From: JAHBXL01 sp038247555
Lineage (GTDB): Bacteria; Planctomycetota; Phycisphaerae; Phycisphaerales; UBA1924
Reading direction: 5' to 3'
Assembly (NCBI GenBank): GCA_038247555.1
Contig: JBBRUT010000047.1
Location: 1-22,303, forward strand
Length of the DNA stretch: 22,303 nucleotides
This document shows, in pieces, positions 7,095 through 14,667 of this stretch. Positions within the stretch are counted from its first letter, which is position 1. Every line of letters starts with the position of its first letter. The notes beneath the pieces are model-generated. The model saw only the letters and a program-made list of their open reading frames with translations, was not told the origin of the DNA and made no database searches. The position numbers were made by a program, and so were the translations under genes.

Positions 7095-7382
7095 TCAAGC
7101 GTCGCGGACCAGCACCCGCACATTCTCGCGGCCCTCGAGCGGCTCGGCCCCGGCCCCGCCCCTCCCCCGCAAGCCCGCAAACCACAGCCGGAGTCGAATG
7201 ATCCCGACTCCCACGACCACCAGCAGGAGCGCAAAGAGCATGAGCGGCAAAAGCAGCAGGAAGATCACCAGCCCCAGCAGCGATGCCACCGCCATCACCA
7301 CGCGCAGCTTCCATACGGGAATCCGCTGCGGAACCGCGCCCGCCTGAACAGAGTCGAACATGCCGCTCGGGAACGTTCCCAT
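7095..7382 (-). CDS. Small membrane protein of unknown function
   Basis: 95 residues from the ATG at 7380-7382, chosen because AGGA lies 7 bases upstream; the longer in-frame start at 7613 would read through a terminator-like hairpin. One long or two closely packed hydrophobic segments occupy about residues 28-65 (VVMAVASLLGLVIFLLLLP then MLFALLLVVVGVGII), followed by a basic, Gly-rich cytoplasmic tail. No family recognised. First gene of the three-gene minus-strand set. The minus-strand terminator-like hairpin 68 bases upstream suggests that its transcription may be attenuated. Confidence 0.6.
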   Translation of the reverse strand: MGTFPSGMFDSVQAGAVPQRIPVWKLRVVMAVASLLGLVIFLLLLPLMLFALLLVVVGVGIIRLRLWFAGLRGRGGAGAEPLEGRENVRVLVRDA

Positions 7383-7449
7383 GCACGATCCTACGGAATC
7401 CGCGCGCCCCTCGTGCGGGATCGGCGGACACGCTTTCCAAAAAACAAGG

Positions 7450-7473
7450 ACCCTTCGGTTTACGCCGAAGGGT
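7450..7473 (-). terminator. Rho-independent terminator-like hairpin, minus strand
   Basis: Perfect 9-bp stem ACCCTTCGG/CCGAAGGGT with a 6-base loop. On the minus strand it is followed by CCTTGTTTTTT (plus-strand A run at 7439-7444); on the plus strand no T run follows. No gene lies upstream of it on the minus strand, so it either ends a small RNA or attenuates transcription into the 95-residue membrane protein gene. Confidence 0.6.
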
Positions 7474-7619
7474 ACTTGACGGGACGAGCGGGTCCCGGTT
7501 GGTTTGTGGACGCGATAAGCCGCGTCGAAGGCCTCAGCAGACTTGCCGGGCGTCGCAATCACCTGTCGTCGACGAAAAGAAATCCCCAACGACCCTCGCG
7601 CGGCCCGCTTCATTGCCTG

Positions 7620-7720
7620 CTTAAGTCAAGAGATTACATCGGTTTACAATCTACACAAGATCCGGGTATGTATTTCGTACCCGATTCTGGCTATAAGATG
7701 CCACCGCCCGCTTTTATGGG
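7620..7720. promoter_or_regulatory. AT-rich island, candidate divergent promoter region
   Basis: Base composition here is clearly lower in GC than the surrounding sequence. Weak boxes can be read on both strands, for example plus TTTACA at 7642-7647 with TATGTA 18 bases further on, and minus TTGTGT with TAATCT 16 bases apart. None is close to consensus, so this is a composition-based guess. Confidence 0.3.
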
Positions 7721-7847
7721 ACCATTCCGCCTCTCGCTTCACCAGGCCAAGGGGCCCTGCCCGCTCGCAACCACGCGATTCGCCCACCACTTCCGGTAGG
7801 TCTGTCTGGCAAAGGGTGACTATCTTCACAGGGGGCATGGGGGTGAG

Positions 7848-7873
7848 CCGTGGGGGGTGGGCTGAGCCCACGG
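7848..7873 (+). promoter_or_regulatory. Competing hairpins before the RBS of the 7891 gene
   Basis: CCCACGG (7867-7873) can pair with CCGTGGG (7848-7854), or its GCCCAC part can pair with GTGGGC (7857-7862). The two folds exclude each other. The ribosome binding site GGAG (7881-7884) follows 7 bases later. This may be a simple translational control element or chance in GC-rich DNA. Confidence 0.3.
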
Positions 7874-7890
7874 ACCGTCTGGAGATTCTG

Positions 7891-9189
7891 ATGTTCAAGT
7901 CCGCTGCATCGTGCGCATTGTCCGCTTCTCTCCTGGCAGTCATTCCCGGAACTGTCTGGGGCCAGGCCGCCGCGCCCAATGACCGGACCGGGGGCATCCT
8001 GGTCGGAGACCTCACACTCGACACCGTCTATCTCGTGCGCGATGCGGATGGGGATGGTGTCGCCGATTCTGCGACCGTGTTCTTCGGAGCTGGAAACGAG
8101 TCCGGAATCGCCGCGCCCACCGGCGCGGTCTTTGCCATCTTCCAGGCCGCCGACCGCACGGTGTACATCTCCGATGGCGACAACGATGCGGTCTACGCCG
8201 TTCGCGACAACAACGCCGACGGAGACGCGATGGATGCGGGCGAAGCCCGCGTGTGGATCCGCGGCGGACTCTTCAACTTCCTCAACTTTACGATCGAAAC
8301 ACCAAACGGCTTGGCGGGCTCCGCCGGAGTAATCTTCATCGCCAACGCGGGCATCGGCACATTCGGGCAGGATGCGATCTATCGCACCATCGACCTCAAC
8401 GGTGATGGCGATGCCGATGACGAGAACGAATGCTCGATCTGGTTCGATGCGCTTGCCAACTTGCCCAACTCCAATCCATTCGACCTCTGCTTTGTGAACG
8501 ACACCGCCTACTTCGCCGACCTTCGCGGCAGCACGGCCGATGCCATTATCAGCCTGCGCGACGGCGACGCGAGCGGACAGGTCGGACCCGACGAGTTTGG
8601 CTTCTTCCTTCTCGATGGGGATCAGGGCGCCGCCTGCGATCTCTCCTGCATCACCGATGGCACGGATCTGTTCGTGCACAATCAGACCGGCGTCCAGAGC
8701 GTCTATCGCCTGCGCGACATCGATTCGAGCGGGACTATTGATGCCGCGGGCGAATCCACCATGATCTGGACCGAGGCCGCCCTACCGCCGGGCTCGGTGC
8801 TGCAAACCTCGTTTGCCATCGCGCACGGCCCGATCGCACCGGTAACCTCCATGGCGATCTCCAGCCACGGGACCGCCGCTCAGGATGCAATCTACCTGCT
8901 CCGCGATTTCTCCGGCGATGGCGACTTCCTCGATGACGGCGAGACAACCGCCTTCATCACCGGCGTGGCGGAGGATGGCGTCTTCCCCGAGAACATCCGG
9001 TCCATGTGCTTCTACGCGCCGGTCTGCCGCGGCGACTTCGATCGCAGCGGACAGAAAGGTGTGCCCGACATCTTCGCATTCCTCAGCGCGTGGTTCGCCG
9101 GAAGCCCCGAAGCCGATGTCGATGGTGTCCCCGGAGTGACGGTGCCGGACATCTTTGCCTTCTTATCCATTTGGTTCGGGCCCTGCTGA
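7891..9189 (+). CDS. Secreted repeat protein with C-terminal GC-type dockerin
   Basis: 432 residues, start at ATG 7891 with GGAG 6 bases upstream. A Sec signal peptide (about residues 1-25, ending in the TVWGQA region) precedes a body made of six copies of a roughly 58-residue unit that begins at about 46, 101, 163, 220, 271 and 334. Each copy has the form hydrophobic-x-x-x-[RI]D followed by a Ca2+-loop-like DxDGDG sequence, for example VYLVRDADGDGVAD and IYLLRDFSGDGDFLDDGE. This is consistent with a beta-propeller whose blades carry calcium loops. The last about 55 residues hold two dockerin-like halves, DFDRSGQKGVPDIFAFLSAWF and DVDGVPGVTVPDIFAFLSIWF, ending in GPC. The ligand or enzyme activity is unknown. 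Exported, probably surface-attached through the C-terminal module. First of three adjacent plus-strand genes sharing that module. Confidence 0.8.
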   Translation: MFKSAASCALSASLLAVIPGTVWGQAAAPNDRTGGILVGDLTLDTVYLVRDADGDGVADSATVFFGAGNESGIAAPTGAVFAIFQAADRTVYISDGDNDAVYAVRDNNADGDAMDAGEARVWIRGGLFNFLNFTIETPNGLAGSAGVIFIANAGIGTFGQDAIYRTIDLNGDGDADDENECSIWFDALANLPNSNPFDLCFVNDTAYFADLRGSTADAIISLRDGDASGQVGPDEFGFFLLDGDQGAACDLSCITDGTDLFVHNQTGVQSVYRLRDIDSSGTIDAAGESTMIWTEAALPPGSVLQTSFAIAHGPIAPVTSMAISSHGTAAQDAIYLLRDFSGDGDFLDDGETTAFITGVAEDGVFPENIRSMCFYAPVCRGDFDRSGQKGVPDIFAFLSAWFAGSPEADVDGVPGVTVPDIFAFLSIWFGPC

Positions 9190-9283
9190 CCTCTCGTCGA
9201 GTTCACACCTATCCCAAACCAAACGGACTCGAGCGCCGCGGCTTCGCGCTGTTTGAAGGCTGTCGCCATGTACCGGTGAAGCT

Positions 9284-9320
9284 TGCGATTGCGAGCAGAC
9301 CGACTCAGCACGAATACTTG
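9284..9320 (+). promoter_or_regulatory. Candidate promoter for the 9439 gene
   Basis: In the 249-base gap after the first dockerin gene, TTGCGA is followed 18 bases later by AATACT and then a T-rich TTGTTTTTT stretch. Matches to sigma-70 consensus are partial. The gap size supports separate transcription of the second dockerin gene. Confidence 0.25.
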
Positions 9321-9438
9321 TTTTTTCACAGGATCGAGTAGACTGGTGGTTGCGCTGGCATTGCCAAACGGCGGTGCGCCGCAGCGCTTGTCAACACTGG
9401 GGGGGCGGGGTGTGGCGGAACCCTTGGAGGTTTCAGAT

Positions 9439-11019
9439 ATGACTCGTCAATGGAAGACCTGCACCTTATCTCTTATGTGTGGTCTTGCGGCCACGCTGCC
9501 TACTGCGCTTGCGCAGCATCAGGCAGCGCCCAAGGTCAACCCACTCGTGCTTGAGCACGCGGTTGACATCGGGGAACCACAGTTCGGGGGCATCATCTAT
9601 GCCCACACTACGAAGAACCCCGGTAGCGTACCAGCGCTCCGTGGAACGACGGTCGTGTACGACACCATCACCACCTGTACGGGTTTCAGCCGCCTCACTC
9701 AGGGTCCCGCGGCGATCCTCGATGACGGATCGTTCACCCCCGGTCCCGCTTCCCTCTCGGGCGCAACCATCAGCGAGATCGACTTCTTCATCCGTCCCCT
9801 CGTGGCGCTCCCCACCATCGTCGCGCGCATCACGGTCTTCAACACTATTGATCTCGCGGGCCAGGGCTCGCCCCTCATCGTGCAGAGCCAACAGATCTTC
9901 TCCGAAACCTATGTGATCACCGGCACCGCCGCGAACACAACCCCGGGCCTGTACCAGTTCACTGCGGACGTCACGGACTTCATGATCGCCGATGACGACT
10001 GGGGCATCGAGATCGCATTCCTCGCTGCGCCCGCCGGAGCCATCCTCGCCAACGGCGTCGTCACCACCAGCTTCCCCGGCACAGTGTGCGCACCGACCAT
10101 GCCGCAGGTCGGTGGCAATGCCGCGATCTTCTGGGCAGACAATGACCTTGGCCCGGGCCAGCCGCTGATCGGCGACGGCATCCGCTATGAGCCATACGAC
10201 GCCGCCCAGGCGAACGTCAATCAGGGCGATGCGCTCGCGTTCGGCGCAGGAACGGTCTTCAACGGCCTTGGCCTCCGCTTCCGCGGCCTGATCAACGACC
10301 CCACGCTCGGCGCATGCTGCCTGGGCGACAACTCCTGCATCGTCTCCAACCAGGAGAACTGCGACCTCCAGGGCGGAACCCTGACCCTCCAGCAGGGCTG
10401 CAGCGCGTTCTTCTGCTTGCCCGCTCCCGCCAACGATGACTGCCTCAACGCCCAGGTCATCACCGGCTTTGGCACCTTCTCCTACGACAACCGCGCCGCG
10501 ACCGCTACGGACCCCGCCCCCACGTGCGGACCGCTCGGCGAGGACGTCTGGTTCCGCTGGCAGGCCCCCTGCAGCGGCGATGTCTCTGTCTCCACCTGCC
10601 TCCTCAATCTCACCGATGACCTCTTCGCCGTTTATCAGGGCAGCAACTGCGGCGATCTGAACACGCAGGTCGCGTGCGACGATGACGGCTGCGGCGTCGT
10701 GGGTGGCGCGGCCACCGCCACGTTCTCCGCAACCGCCGGCACCACCTACCTCATCCGTATGGGCACTTTCAATGCCACGGTCGGCGCAGAGAACTTCTTC
10801 GAGATCACCAACGTCAACTGCTCCGGTGGCCCCGCGTTCTGCGATGCCGACTGGTGCCAGGACGGAACCGTCGGCGTCCCCGACATCTTCTGCTTCCTGT
10901 CCGCCTGGTTCGCCAATGACCCTGTCGCCCGTAACTACGGCGGCAACCCCGGCGTCCCGGCCATCTTCGCATTCCTGTCCATCTGGTTCGCAACGGGCAC
11001 CGGCCCCTGCACGCCCTAA
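9439..11019 (+). CDS. Secreted multidomain protein with C-terminal GC-type dockerin
   Basis: 526 residues, ATG at 9439 with GGAGG (9426-9430) 8 bases upstream. Signal peptide to about residue 25 (TLPTALAQ). An N-terminal domain (about 65-295) contains AAILDDGSFTPGPASLSGA and ends GIRYEP. A Cys-rich connector (GACC...C...C...C) leads to a domain (about 385-505) beginning NDDCLNAQVI, with EDVWFRWQAPCSGDVSVSTC, FAVYQGSNC and TTYLIRMG. This resembles the NDDC/PPC-like beta-sandwich common in secreted planctomycete proteins. The dockerin-like tail (VGVPDIFCFLSAWF then GVPAIFAFLSIWF) ends GPCTP. In the second half the last Ca2+-ligand Asp is Ala, so it is probably degenerate, and two residues follow the usual terminal Cys. 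Function unknown; adhesive or matrix role inferred. It is the paralogue of the next gene. Confidence 0.8.
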   Translation: MTRQWKTCTLSLMCGLAATLPTALAQHQAAPKVNPLVLEHAVDIGEPQFGGIIYAHTTKNPGSVPALRGTTVVYDTITTCTGFSRLTQGPAAILDDGSFTPGPASLSGATISEIDFFIRPLVALPTIVARITVFNTIDLAGQGSPLIVQSQQIFSETYVITGTAANTTPGLYQFTADVTDFMIADDDWGIEIAFLAAPAGAILANGVVTTSFPGTVCAPTMPQVGGNAAIFWADNDLGPGQPLIGDGIRYEPYDAAQANVNQGDALAFGAGTVFNGLGLRFRGLINDPTLGACCLGDNSCIVSNQENCDLQGGTLTLQQGCSAFFCLPAPANDDCLNAQVITGFGTFSYDNRAATATDPAPTCGPLGEDVWFRWQAPCSGDVSVSTCLLNLTDDLFAVYQGSNCGDLNTQVACDDDGCGVVGGAATATFSATAGTTYLIRMGTFNATVGAENFFEITNVNCSGGPAFCDADWCQDGTVGVPDIFCFLSAWFANDPVARNYGGNPGVPAIFAFLSIWFATGTGPCTP

Positions 11020-11045
11020 GCTTCCTTGAAGTTCCCCCGCCCCGG

Positions 11046-11070
11046 GTTAGCGCCCGCGGCGGGCTTTCCC
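11046..11070 (+). terminator. Hairpin between the two paralogous dockerin genes
   Basis: GCCCG-CGG-CGGGC (11052-11064) is followed by TTT and bracketed by GGG (11044-11046) and CCC (11068-11070). It may end the 9439 transcript or be a short intergenic repeat. Its layout (GGG, TTAGC, inner stem, TTT, CCC) resembles the hairpin after fbaB (21661-21694). Without a longer T run, termination is uncertain. Confidence 0.35.
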
Positions 11071-11097
11071 ACTTCCGGTCACCTTGACGTGAGAGGA

Positions 11098-12660
11098 ATG
11101 AGCTTCAACCACCTGCTGTCTTTGTTGCTGTCCGCCGCGCTCGCGGCCGATATCTGCTGCGCTTCGTCCCCGGAACATCAGGCCCGCGCGGTCCTGCCGT
11201 CGCCGATCGACGAACCCCCCGCCAACACTGCGCCCATCCCGGCGACCGCTCGATCGAGCATCCCCGGTGCGCCCGGGACGCGTGGGCCGATCGGCCAGAT
11301 TCTCTTTGATTCCATCTCCGGCTGCACAACGCTCCGCAGCTACGGAAGCGGACCCACGGCGATCCTTGATGATTTTTCATTCTTCCCCGGTCCCGCGGCG
11401 ACCGCCGGCGCCGTGGTCTCGGGCATGGATTTCTACATCCGCACATGGGGACCGCGCGGACGCATCACCGTCCGCCTCTCCTTCTACAACCGCATCAACC
11501 CCGACGGCGAGGGCGAGCCCGCACTCGTGCAGCACGACCTGGTCACGCAGCAGTTCCTGGTGATCGAAAATACCTCGGTGAACCTTGCTTCCCCACCCGG
11601 TTCATACCTCATCTCGACATCGCTCACACCTTTCGTGCTGCACGCTCCGGAGTTTGCCCTCGAGATCGCATACGTCGATGACGACGGCGAGATCCTGACC
11701 AACGGCCCGCTCAGCACCGTGTTCCCAGGCAACCCCTGCGTCTTGATCCAGCCCGTGATCGGGTCAAGCCAGGAAGTCTTCTGGATCGACAACGACTCCG
11801 GCAACCTCTCCGGCGACGGCATCCGCTACGAACCTGCCGATCCGGCAACGCCGGGCGACCAGGGCGATGCGCTCATGTGGGGCGGCGCAACGCCCGCGGA
11901 TAATGTGCTCGCCATCCGCCTCCGCGGCTATCCAGTCGAGCCCAGCCTCGGCGCGTGCTGCCTCACCGTCGAGCCGTTTGCATGCTTTCTTGAAACCGCG
12001 GCAGGATGTGCCGCGCTGGGGCGAACCTTCATCGGCCTCGGGGAGCCCTGTTCACCCGTGTTCCTCTGCGTTCCACCGCCCCCCAACGATCTCTGCGAGC
12101 AGGCTTCCATCATCGACGGCACAGGCGTGTTCGAGTTCGACACCCGCGGAGCCTCCAGCAACGGCCCCGATGACTGTCGGCTCAACCTCCCCCCCTTTGG
12201 CATCAGCAGCGATGTCTGGTTCAACTGGACCGCGCCCTGCACCGGGTCGTTCGCGATCTCCACCTGTGCGGGCAGCGTCACAGACGACCGCCTCGCTGTG
12301 TATGCCGGCACCTGTGCACAAACCGCGTTGATCCAGTGCGACGATGACTCCTGCGAGTCTGGCTTCCAGAGCCTCATCACGCTTCCGGCCGTTGCGGGCG
12401 AGGCCTACCTGATCCGGCTTGGTGCATACCCCAATACCCCCGGCGGACAGGGCGGACTCTCCCTCACCTTCCTCGGTGAGCCCTGCCCCGGTCAGTGCGC
12501 GGCCGACTTCGATGGAAACGGCACCCCCGATGTCGCGGACATCTTCGCGTTCCTCTCGGCATGGTTTGCCCAGGACCCGCGGGCCTGGTTCTTCGGCGGA
12601 TCGGAGGGCGGAGTGCCCTCGATCTTCGCATTCCTCGGAGTCTGGTTCGCCGGCTGCTGA
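11098..12660 (+). CDS. Secreted multidomain protein with C-terminal GC-type dockerin (paralogue)
   Basis: 520 residues. The ATG at 11098 is preceded by GAGAGG almost abutting it; a GTG three codons earlier and an ATG at 11026 are alternatives. Signal peptide about residues 1-23 (LLSLLLSAALAADICC). It has the same architecture as the upstream gene: an N-terminal domain with AILDDFSFFPGPAATAGAVV and SGDGIRYEPA, a Cys-rich linker starting LGACCLTVE, an NDLC-type beta-sandwich domain (SDVWFNWTAPCTGSFAISTC, LAVYAGTC, AYLIRLGAY), then the dockerin-like tail. The first half, DFDGNGTPDVADIFAFLSAW, keeps Ca2+ ligands; the second half (GGVPSIFAFLGVWF) lacks them. It ends AGC. The two genes clearly arose by tandem duplication and have diverged. 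Function unknown; extracellular or cell-surface location inferred. Confidence 0.8.
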   Translation: MSFNHLLSLLLSAALAADICCASSPEHQARAVLPSPIDEPPANTAPIPATARSSIPGAPGTRGPIGQILFDSISGCTTLRSYGSGPTAILDDFSFFPGPAATAGAVVSGMDFYIRTWGPRGRITVRLSFYNRINPDGEGEPALVQHDLVTQQFLVIENTSVNLASPPGSYLISTSLTPFVLHAPEFALEIAYVDDDGEILTNGPLSTVFPGNPCVLIQPVIGSSQEVFWIDNDSGNLSGDGIRYEPADPATPGDQGDALMWGGATPADNVLAIRLRGYPVEPSLGACCLTVEPFACFLETAAGCAALGRTFIGLGEPCSPVFLCVPPPPNDLCEQASIIDGTGVFEFDTRGASSNGPDDCRLNLPPFGISSDVWFNWTAPCTGSFAISTCAGSVTDDRLAVYAGTCAQTALIQCDDDSCESGFQSLITLPAVAGEAYLIRLGAYPNTPGGQGGLSLTFLGEPCPGQCAADFDGNGTPDVADIFAFLSAWFAQDPRAWFFGGSEGGVPSIFAFLGVWFAGC

Positions 12661-12686
12661 CTCGCCCGCCCCTTATCGCCCATCCA

Positions 12687-13565
12687 CTACCTCAGATCCG
12701 CGCGGCTCGTCGCAAGCGTGCGCATGGTCTTCCCATGCTGCAACACCGCGATCAACCGCGCCGCGCCACTGCCCGCCGGTGGCGCGAGCTCAACGGTCCC
12801 CGACCCGCCCTTGGGCAGCTTGAACGGCTTGAACAAAACCACCCGAAGCGGAGCGCCCGTTTCCGCGCTCATCGGCTCCACCAGAACCAGGTTCACCACC
12901 GCATCCTCAGGCAGCGACGCCTTGGACCCCAGCGCCCTCGCGGAGAACTCGATCTTCCACGGAGCGCCGGCGTTCTTCCCCGCCGGCCGCGATGTCTTCA
13001 GGTTCAGCTCCGCCACTGGCGCAACCGCCGCCGCCAGCGCGGCCTGCTGCCGCATCCATTCGCTGGTCGGCTTCTCAGGACCCCACACCATCGTCGGAGA
13101 AGCGATCACCACCGGGCCGATCGCTTCCCGTCCATCCGCCACTGCGCGACCGTACGCGCGACGACGCTTCGCCGCTTCAACCCCGACATACGGGTCGATC
13201 CCCGTACCCGCCGCGGTTTTCGACTGTGACGGCCCGAACGACAGCACCACACTCCCGGGCTGAGCAGTCTCCAGCTCCCGCGCAACTGCCGCGGCCTCGG
13301 CATCAGGCAAATACACCTCAACCAGCACGGTGCCCTTGCCCGCGGTCTTTGCTTCTACAGGCTTCTGTGCACCCGCCCCGGCTGCTGTCGGCGTCTTCGC
13401 CGCGCCAACCCACGCCGGCGCTGGCTTACCCGAGTCGTTTGCAAGTGTGATCGAACCAGCACCCGTCGCGGCATCGGGGTGATCCCGGACGATTGTCAGG
13501 AGCATCGCCGGCAGCACCGCCAGACAGATCAGGAATCCCAGGCTCACCATCCTCGTTGACGACAT
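12687..13565 (-). CDS. Membrane-anchored protein of unknown function
   Basis: 292 residues from the ATG at 13563-13565, chosen because GGAGGG sits 9 bases upstream; an in-frame ATG ten codons earlier lacks such a site. Residues about 6-25 (MVSLGFLICLAVLPAMLLTI) form an uncleaved signal-anchor or a signal peptide. A Pro/Ala/Gly-rich stretch to about residue 75 leads to a domain starting GKGTVLVEVYLPDAEAAAVA and containing DPYVGVEAAKRRRAYGRAV, a helical EWMRQQAALAAAVAPVAELN and beta-rich C-terminal segments (VVNLVLVEPM, LRVVLFKPFKLP, ARLIAVLQHGKTM). I do not recognise a family. Convergent with the third dockerin gene (26 bases between stops). Confidence 0.65.
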   Translation of the reverse strand: MSSTRMVSLGFLICLAVLPAMLLTIVRDHPDAATGAGSITLANDSGKPAPAWVGAAKTPTAAGAGAQKPVEAKTAGKGTVLVEVYLPDAEAAAVARELETAQPGSVVLSFGPSQSKTAAGTGIDPYVGVEAAKRRRAYGRAVADGREAIGPVVIASPTMVWGPEKPTSEWMRQQAALAAAVAPVAELNLKTSRPAGKNAGAPWKIEFSARALGSKASLPEDAVVNLVLVEPMSAETGAPLRVVLFKPFKLPKGGSGTVELAPPAGSGAARLIAVLQHGKTMRTLATSRADLR

Positions 13566-13722
13566 GCGCACGGACCCTCCGCGGCCGGGCCGCACGAAGA
13601 GGATCGGTTACGCAGCCGCGTCCGGCCACGGCCCAACCGGTTATTCGGTCCCCCGATGTCGGTGATGATCCCGCGCGACCGGTCGGGTCGTATGCAGGCG
13701 GCGAAACCCCCACACCTCAAAA

Positions 13723-13758
13723 GCACTGGCGGCCGGCCTGCGCAGGGCAGACCGGCCG
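13723..13758 (-). terminator. Strong terminator after the lectin gene
   Basis: A 12-bp stem with one G-T pair: CGGCCGGCCTGC (13730-13741), loop GCAGG, GCAGACCGGCCG (13747-13758). On the minus strand it is followed by CCAGTGCTTTTG, giving a short T run. It lies about 70 bases after the lectin stop codon on that strand. Confidence 0.6.
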
Positions 13759-13830
13759 TCGGGTGCCTCGGGATAGCGGCCGTGGGGCGGACTCACCCGG
13801 GCCACACATCCACCAGCGGGGCGTCAGGGA

Positions 13831-14667
13831 TCAGGCGCGGCGACGACGAGCCGCCATCAGGCCGCCAAGGGCCAGAAGCGACAGGGCACCGGGCGCCGGA
13901 ACAACATCGGAGAAGTCCCACGAAAGGATCTCGTGGCGCTGCGTGTGTGCGGAACCGCCGGTGCCAGCCGTGAAGCCGACAAACGCGCCACCACTCGTCA
14001 GAACCATGTGATTGGTAAGAGTCACCGGAGCCGTGATGAGCGGAGTCACCAGGTTATCCATGTACACCTGCATGATGCCCGGCGTATAGACGATCCGCAC
14101 CGAGTGAATCGCGCCATCGGACATATCCGTCGCCGGGTTGGCAGCGCCCAGAGATGCACCCTGGCTCGGCAGGTTCGCGCTCAGCCCGTTGGTCTGGATG
14201 GAGATGTGGTTCGAGTTGCCAAAGTCCGGCCAGTTGTTGCCGTTGTTCCAGAGATCGAACTCGATCGCAACGCTGTTGCCGATGCCGATCTGCGATGGGA
14301 ACGCCAGGTTGGTGGCGTAGCCGAGCGCGCCGCCCGTTCCGCCGAGGGCGTTCGTGCCCTCGTTCTGAAGGACGAAGGCAAAGCCGTCCGCGCCGACGCC
14401 CGCGAGATCGCGGATGCGGAACGTGAAGTTGCTCACAAAGCCCAGGGCCAGATTCTGGCGGGTGTTGTTCCAAACTGAACCGGCAGAACCGCCGACAGGC
14501 GGCGTAACGGAGATGGTGCTGCCCGACTGAGTCGCAACACCGTTGAAGGTCAGGTTCGGCACCGAAGAAAAGTTCGGGTAGCTGAACTGAGCCATCGCGG
14601 GCGAGGCGAGCCCGGCGGCCAGCAGCATCGCACCAACACAAGAGCTGCTCACAAAGACCTTGCTCAT
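13831..14667 (-). CDS. Secreted L-type (legume-like) lectin with PEP-CTERM-like tail
   Basis: 278 residues. The ATG at 14665-14667 is preferred because GGAG lies 8 bases before it; the ATG two codons earlier would be too close. Signal peptide about 1-26 (AMLLAAGLASPAMAQ). The body matches the bacterial L-type lectin fold: WNNTRQNLALGF near the start, GADGFAFVLQNEG, the front-sheet strand VAIEFDLWNN, the loop NSNHISIQTNG and DGAIHSVRIVYTPG...VYMDN. These domains bind glycans, often with Ca2+. The C-terminus reads PAPGALSLLALGGLMAARRR: a Pro-rich start, a hydrophobic helix and an Arg cluster, the layout of PEP-CTERM sorting signals processed by exosortase, in a variant with PAPGAL rather than PEP. 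It probably binds surface or environmental polysaccharide. Confidence 0.85.
   Translation of the reverse strand: MSKVFVSSSCVGAMLLAAGLASPAMAQFSYPNFSSVPNLTFNGVATQSGSTISVTPPVGGSAGSVWNNTRQNLALGFVSNFTFRIRDLAGVGADGFAFVLQNEGTNALGGTGGALGYATNLAFPSQIGIGNSVAIEFDLWNNGNNWPDFGNSNHISIQTNGLSANLPSQGASLGAANPATDMSDGAIHSVRIVYTPGIMQVYMDNLVTPLITAPVTLTNHMVLTSGGAFVGFTAGTGGSAHTQRHEILSWDFSDVVPAPGALSLLALGGLMAARRRRA

Larger units (their letters stand above)
7383..7890. other. 508-base intergenic region with AT-rich island and hairpins
   Basis: No convincing gene. From left to right: a minus-oriented terminator-like hairpin (7450-7473); a perfect GACGCG/CGCGTC hairpin (7509-7526); an AT-richer island (about 7620-7720) that probably holds promoters for one or both flanking genes; an 8-bp hairpin CGGGTATG/CGTACCCG with a TATTT loop (7663-7683); and competing hairpins just before the ribosome binding site of the downstream secreted protein (7848-7873). 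No tRNA, SRP RNA, tmRNA or RNase P signature was found on either strand. Confidence 0.6.

Noticed and set aside
7509..7526. Minus-strand CGCGGCTTATCG, similar to the 3' end of RNase P RNA
   Set aside because: None of the other conserved RNase P elements, such as AGGAAAGTCCGGGC or ACAGAAA, lies upstream; it is a simple GACGCG/CGCGTC hairpin.
7383..7613. Longer start of the small membrane protein at 7613
   Set aside because: It would place a terminator-like hairpin and T run inside the coding region, and the ATG at 7382 has a good ribosome binding site.
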